Shown: positions 6,156-9,085 of the stretch, one piece after another
Layout of the letters: every line of letters begins with the position of its first letter
How positions within the stretch are numbered: position 1 is the first letter of the stretch
Translations under genes and position numbers: made by a program
The notes under the pieces: model-generated
The model's input: the letters and a program-made list of their open reading frames with translations, nothing else
Databases searched by the model: none
What the model was told of the DNA's origin: nothing
Assembly (NCBI GenBank): GCA_035641235.1
Contig: DASQUP010000247.1
Location: 1 to 9,085 of the forward strand
Origin: DASQUP01 sp035641235
GTDB taxonomy: Bacteria; Actinomycetota; CADDZG01; WHSQ01
DNA: 9,085 nucleotides
Reading direction: 5' to 3'

Positions 6156-6947
6156 CTAACCCCGGAAGTCCCTCTGGGCCAGGGCGGCGATGCTCGGCAG
6201 GACGTGGTCCGGCTTCGGAACCACTGATGCAGCGTCTTCCGGAGCCGTCACTCCGGACGTGACGAGGATGGTCATCCATCCGAGCGCCACGCCCCCGGCA
6301 AGGTCGGTGTCGGGCCGGTCCCCTAGCGCTGCGATGCGCTTACATCCTTCGAGGCGGCGCGCCGCCGCGGCCATCGTCGGTGGGTGTGGTTTCCCCATGA
6401 CCTCCGCGCGCCCTCCGGATGCGGCCTCTATCGATGCCAGGATCGCACCCGCCCCAGGCCACAAGCCGTCGGGCGCCGGGAACGTGGCGTCGCCGTTCGT
6501 CGCGATGAGGGCAGCGCCGTTGCGCACGGCTCGAGCGCTCGACCGCATCGCGTTGTACGTGAAATCGACGTCGAGACCCACGACAACGTAGTCGACCCCT
6601 CCGTCGAAGGCGGGCTCCACCACATGCAGCCCCGCCTCGGCGAGGGGCTCGCTGATCCCGTCGCCGCCCACCACCAGTGCCGTCTTGCCGACAGCCCCCC
6701 GCTCCGCGAGGACCTCCGCTGTCACTCCGCCGGAAGTGAGGATCTCCTCCGCCGATACAGGGATCCCCAGCCGGCGGAACCTCTCGACGTACTGCCCGAC
6801 GGTCGACCGAGAGTTGTTCGTGCAGAACACGATCCGTACGCCGCGAGCGCGCAGCGCCGCAAGAGCCTGGGGCGCGCCTTCGATGACACGATCGCCCCTG
6901 TAGACCACGCCGTCGAGGTCGCAGACCAGCCCGTCGAATTCGATCAC
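6156..6947 (-). CDS. HAD superfamily IIA phosphatase (NagD/Rv1692-like)
   Basis: The GTG at 6947 is taken as start because it overlaps the upstream stop as GTGA and gives 263 residues. The frame remains open 7 codons further, to an ATG at 6968. The HAD motifs are complete: nucleophile and acid/base Asp in CDLDGVVYRG (D10, D12), motif II FCTNNSRS (T43), motif III Lys in MGKPHPPT (K186) and motif IV GDRPDTDLAGG (D210, D215). The large C2a-type cap between motifs II and III (about 70-180) defines subfamily IIA. Family members dephosphorylate small sugar phosphates, glycerol phosphate, UMP or p-nitrophenyl phosphate. The mycobacterial homologue lying near tlyA, Rv1692, is a glycerol-3-phosphate phosphatase involved in lipid polar-head recycling. 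That function is possible here by partial synteny, but the substrate is not readable from the motifs. Confidence 0.9.
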   Translation of the reverse strand: MIEFDGLVCDLDGVVYRGDRVIEGAPQALAALRARGVRIVFCTNNSRSTVGQYVERFRRLGIPVSAEEILTSGGVTAEVLAERGAVGKTALVVGGDGISEPLAEAGLHVVEPAFDGGVDYVVVGLDVDFTYNAMRSSARAVRNGAALIATNGDATFPAPDGLWPGAGAILASIEAASGGRAEVMGKPHPPTMAAAARRLEGCKRIAALGDRPDTDLAGGVALGWMTILVTSGVTAPEDAASVVPKPDHVLPSIAALAQRDFRG

Positions 6948-9073
6948 TTGCCGTCCAGAAGGACACACAGATCGGCGCGCCCTGCCGCGAGGATCGTATT
7001 TGCGTGATCCACGGAAGTGATCGCGCCGGTCGCGACCGTCCCTATCGCGGCTTCGTTTCGGATGCGATCGCTGTACGAGACGAGGTAGTAGGGATCGTAG
7101 AGCGGTCGGGTTCGCTCCACCGTCCCTCCTGCGGTCACCTCTACGACATCACAGCCTGCGTCGCGCAGCGTCCGCGCCACGACAATCGCATCCTCGACGG
7201 TGGCTCCCCCGCGCGCCCAATCCATCGCGCTGATAGTCGCTCCGATCGCACGGTCGTTCGGCCACGCCGCGCGCACCGCGGCGAAAACCTCGAGTGGAAA
7301 CCGGAGCCTCCGTTGGAGATCGTCTCCGAAGTCGTCGGCGCGCCGGTTCGTGAGCGGAGACAGCCAGCTCCCGAGCAGGTAGCCGCGCGCCATATCCACG
7401 AACAACGCGTCGAAGCCCGCATCGCTCGCGGCGCGCGCCGCGGCGGCGAACTGCTCCACGATCTGCGGCATGTCGTCGGGCTCCAGGGCGACCGGCACGG
7501 GACTTCTCTTCGTGTATGGGAGGGCGAACGGCGCAGCCAACTCCCAGCCGTCAGGGAGCGGAATGTCGCAGCCGTTGGTCCGCGGCATGGTGGAACCGCG
7601 CCGCCCCGAGTGACCCACTCTGATGCCGATTCCGGCTCCCGCGAACTCCCGGCGCACCTCCGCAACCACATCGGTCCACGCGGCTGTGTGCGAGGGGTCG
7701 TAGATACCGGCACAGCCGCTCGTGATGCGCCCGCTCCCTGAGACGGCCACGATCTCCGTCAGCACAAGCCCCGCGCCGGTTGCAGCCGCTCGCCTCAGCT
7801 CCGTCCCCACCCCCGGTCCGATCCCGCCGTCCACCGCGGCGTACGTCGGGCGCGCTGAGACGACGATGCGGTTTCCCAGATGGGCAGGGCCAACCCGGAC
7901 CGGGACGAACGCCGGGGGCGGGGCAACCCGGGTCGGCGCGCCGCCTCGGCGCGCGAACCAACGGTCGACCGCACCAACAAACGACTCGTCGCGCACTCGC
8001 AGCCCGTTGTAGTCGACGCGACCGCTCCGAGTGAGAAGGTGGAAAACGAACTGCAACGGTTCCAGATCCGCGTACCGTTCCGTGTTCTCGAAATACGTCT
8101 GGCTCTGACGCGCGGCCTCCTGCAAACGCTCCACGCGCGGCCTTCGCTCGAGTTCGTAATCGGCGAGCGCCGCGTCAAGGCCGTCGGTGCCCTCTATGGC
8201 GTTGGCTAATGCGATCGAATCTTCCATGGCAAGCTTCGTTCCGGACCCGATAGAGAAGTGAGCGGTGTGTGCGGCGTCGCCCAGAAGCACGACGTTCTCG
8301 TGGCGCCAGCGTGTGTTGCGCACCGTCACGAAGCTGATCCACTTCGAGGCGTTCGACAACAGCGGCGCGCCGGTCAGGTCGGGAGCAAACAACTTCTCAC
8401 AGTAGGAGATGCTGTCGGTCTCGCCCGCGAGGTCGAGGCCGGCGCGCCGCCACGTCTCTTCGGTGCACTCGACGATAAACGTGCTCATCGCCCCTTCGAA
8501 CGGATACGCGTGGACCTGAAACAACCCGTGATCGTTCGAGCGGAAGATGAACGTGAACGAGTCGAACGATCGCGGTGTACCGAACCAGATGTACCGAGAA
8601 CCACCCTCCGTCAGCCGGGTGCCGAAAGCTGCCGAGTGGGCGTTGCGATACACGCTGTGGACGCCGTCGGCTGCGATCACCAGGTCGAATTCGCTCAGCG
8701 AAGCTACCTCGCCGACCTCCGTCTCGAACCGCATCTCGACGCCGAGTTCGGTGCAGCGATCCTGAAGCAGCGCCAGCAGTGACCTGCGCGCGATCCCGGA
8801 GAACCCCTGGCCTCCGCACCGCACGAGCTCGCCGCGGTAGCGGACGTCTATAGCATCCCAGAGCACGAAGCGATCGGTGATGTCCACGTAGGTGCGGTAG
8901 TCCGCCTCGCGAAACGAGGTGAGTGTGCGGTCGGAGAACACAACGCCCCATCCGTATGTTGCGCCCGCGGGATTGCGCTCGAAGAGTGTGACGGAGTCTG
9001 ACGGTCGCGCCTTCCTAATGAGTAGCGCGGCGTAGAGTCCACCCGGCCCCCCTCCGACAACCGCGACCCTCAC
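6944..9073 (-). CDS. Aryl-CoA monooxygenase-like fusion: FAD hydroxylase plus altered old-yellow-enzyme domain
   Basis: The 709-residue protein has the architecture of salicylyl-CoA 5-hydroxylase and 2-aminobenzoyl-CoA monooxygenase/reductase, enzymes of aerobic aromatic breakdown through CoA thioesters. Residues 1-375 form a class A flavin monooxygenase: dinucleotide motif VVGGGPGGLY (5-14), FERNPAGATYGWGVVFSD, IAADGVHS with the DG motif (D136-G137) and LLGDAAHTAHFSIGSGTKLAMED with the GD motif (G265-D266). Residues ~388-709 align with an old-yellow-enzyme TIM barrel: VGHSGRRGS (486-494), WLSPLTNRRAD (570-580), RFPLEVFAAVR, DVVEVTAGG and NTILAAGRADL. In that half, the usual active-site Cys and two His are replaced, and the protein ends at LCVLLDGK without the final G-R-x-x-L-x-x-P segment. 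Relatives run about 60-70 residues longer. GTG 9073 has GGGAG 7 nt upstream. Real substrate unknown; neighbours are not aromatic-degradation genes. Confidence 0.85.
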   Translation of the reverse strand: MRVAVVGGGPGGLYAALLIRKARPSDSVTLFERNPAGATYGWGVVFSDRTLTSFREADYRTYVDITDRFVLWDAIDVRYRGELVRCGGQGFSGIARRSLLALLQDRCTELGVEMRFETEVGEVASLSEFDLVIAADGVHSVYRNAHSAAFGTRLTEGGSRYIWFGTPRSFDSFTFIFRSNDHGLFQVHAYPFEGAMSTFIVECTEETWRRAGLDLAGETDSISYCEKLFAPDLTGAPLLSNASKWISFVTVRNTRWRHENVVLLGDAAHTAHFSIGSGTKLAMEDSIALANAIEGTDGLDAALADYELERRPRVERLQEAARQSQTYFENTERYADLEPLQFVFHLLTRSGRVDYNGLRVRDESFVGAVDRWFARRGGAPTRVAPPPAFVPVRVGPAHLGNRIVVSARPTYAAVDGGIGPGVGTELRRAAATGAGLVLTEIVAVSGSGRITSGCAGIYDPSHTAAWTDVVAEVRREFAGAGIGIRVGHSGRRGSTMPRTNGCDIPLPDGWELAAPFALPYTKRSPVPVALEPDDMPQIVEQFAAAARAASDAGFDALFVDMARGYLLGSWLSPLTNRRADDFGDDLQRRLRFPLEVFAAVRAAWPNDRAIGATISAMDWARGGATVEDAIVVARTLRDAGCDVVEVTAGGTVERTRPLYDPYYLVSYSDRIRNEAAIGTVATGAITSVDHANTILAAGRADLCVLLDGK

Positions 9074-9077
9074 CTCG

Positions 9078-9085
9078 CCGCTCCC
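9078..9085 (-). promoter_or_regulatory. Ribosome-binding site of the monooxygenase-like gene
   Basis: The minus strand reads GGGAGCGGCGAGGTG at the right edge. GGGAG sits 7 nt before the GTG at 9073 and supports this start, which also matches the family N-terminus (MR-x-A-x-x-GGGP). Whether another gene lies immediately upstream cannot be seen. Confidence 0.5.

Noticed and set aside
6944..6990. Frameshift explaining the short end of the monooxygenase-like fusion.
   Set aside because: No reading frame immediately downstream continues the expected G-R-x-x-L-x-x-P segment; the DNA is already the phosphatase gene. A deletion or real short form fits better.
1..9085. tRNA, rRNA, riboswitch, insertion sequence, prophage, toxin-antitoxin or defence genes.
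   Set aside because: Nearly all bases are assigned to recognisable coding genes; no transposase, terminal repeats or RNA-gene signatures were seen.

Overview
The window looks like chromosomal DNA from a high-GC bacterium of the Actinomycetota, not assignable further from sequence alone. The main reason is gene order: read on the minus strand, a small conserved ORF, tlyA, nadK, recN and steA follow each other. This is the arrangement around Rv1693-Rv1697 in Mycobacterium tuberculosis. GTG starts, four stop/start overlaps of 4 bp, and an apparently leaderless gene fit the same group.

Layout, right to left in the direction of most transcription. From 9073 to 5406 on the minus strand lie three tightly packed genes: a two-domain flavoprotein of the salicylyl-CoA / 2-aminobenzoyl-CoA monooxygenase type, a HAD-IIA phosphatase and type I methionine aminopeptidase. 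One plus-strand gene, a rhomboid intramembrane protease (4617-5402), converges on map with a 3-nt gap. It diverges from the next minus-strand operon across 56 bp that carries signals for both sides. That second operon runs from 4560 to the left edge: a phasin-like protein with a lysine-rich tail, a 66-residue protein, TlyA (rRNA 2'-O-methyltransferase), NAD kinase, RecN (DNA repair) and SteA (cut by the window edge). Only recN has an appreciable upstream gap (102 bp).

Most of this is ordinary core-genome content. No mobile element, CRISPR array, RNA gene or defence system is visible. The item that stands out is the aryl-CoA monooxygenase-like fusion. Its N-terminal FAD hydroxylase half looks intact. 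Its old-yellow-enzyme half has lost the landmark Cys and His residues of that fold, and the protein stops where the final FMN-phosphate-binding segment should begin, at a 4-bp overlap with the phosphatase gene. Other points of interest are the histone-H1-like tail on the phasin-like protein and the likely leaderless start of the rhomboid gene.
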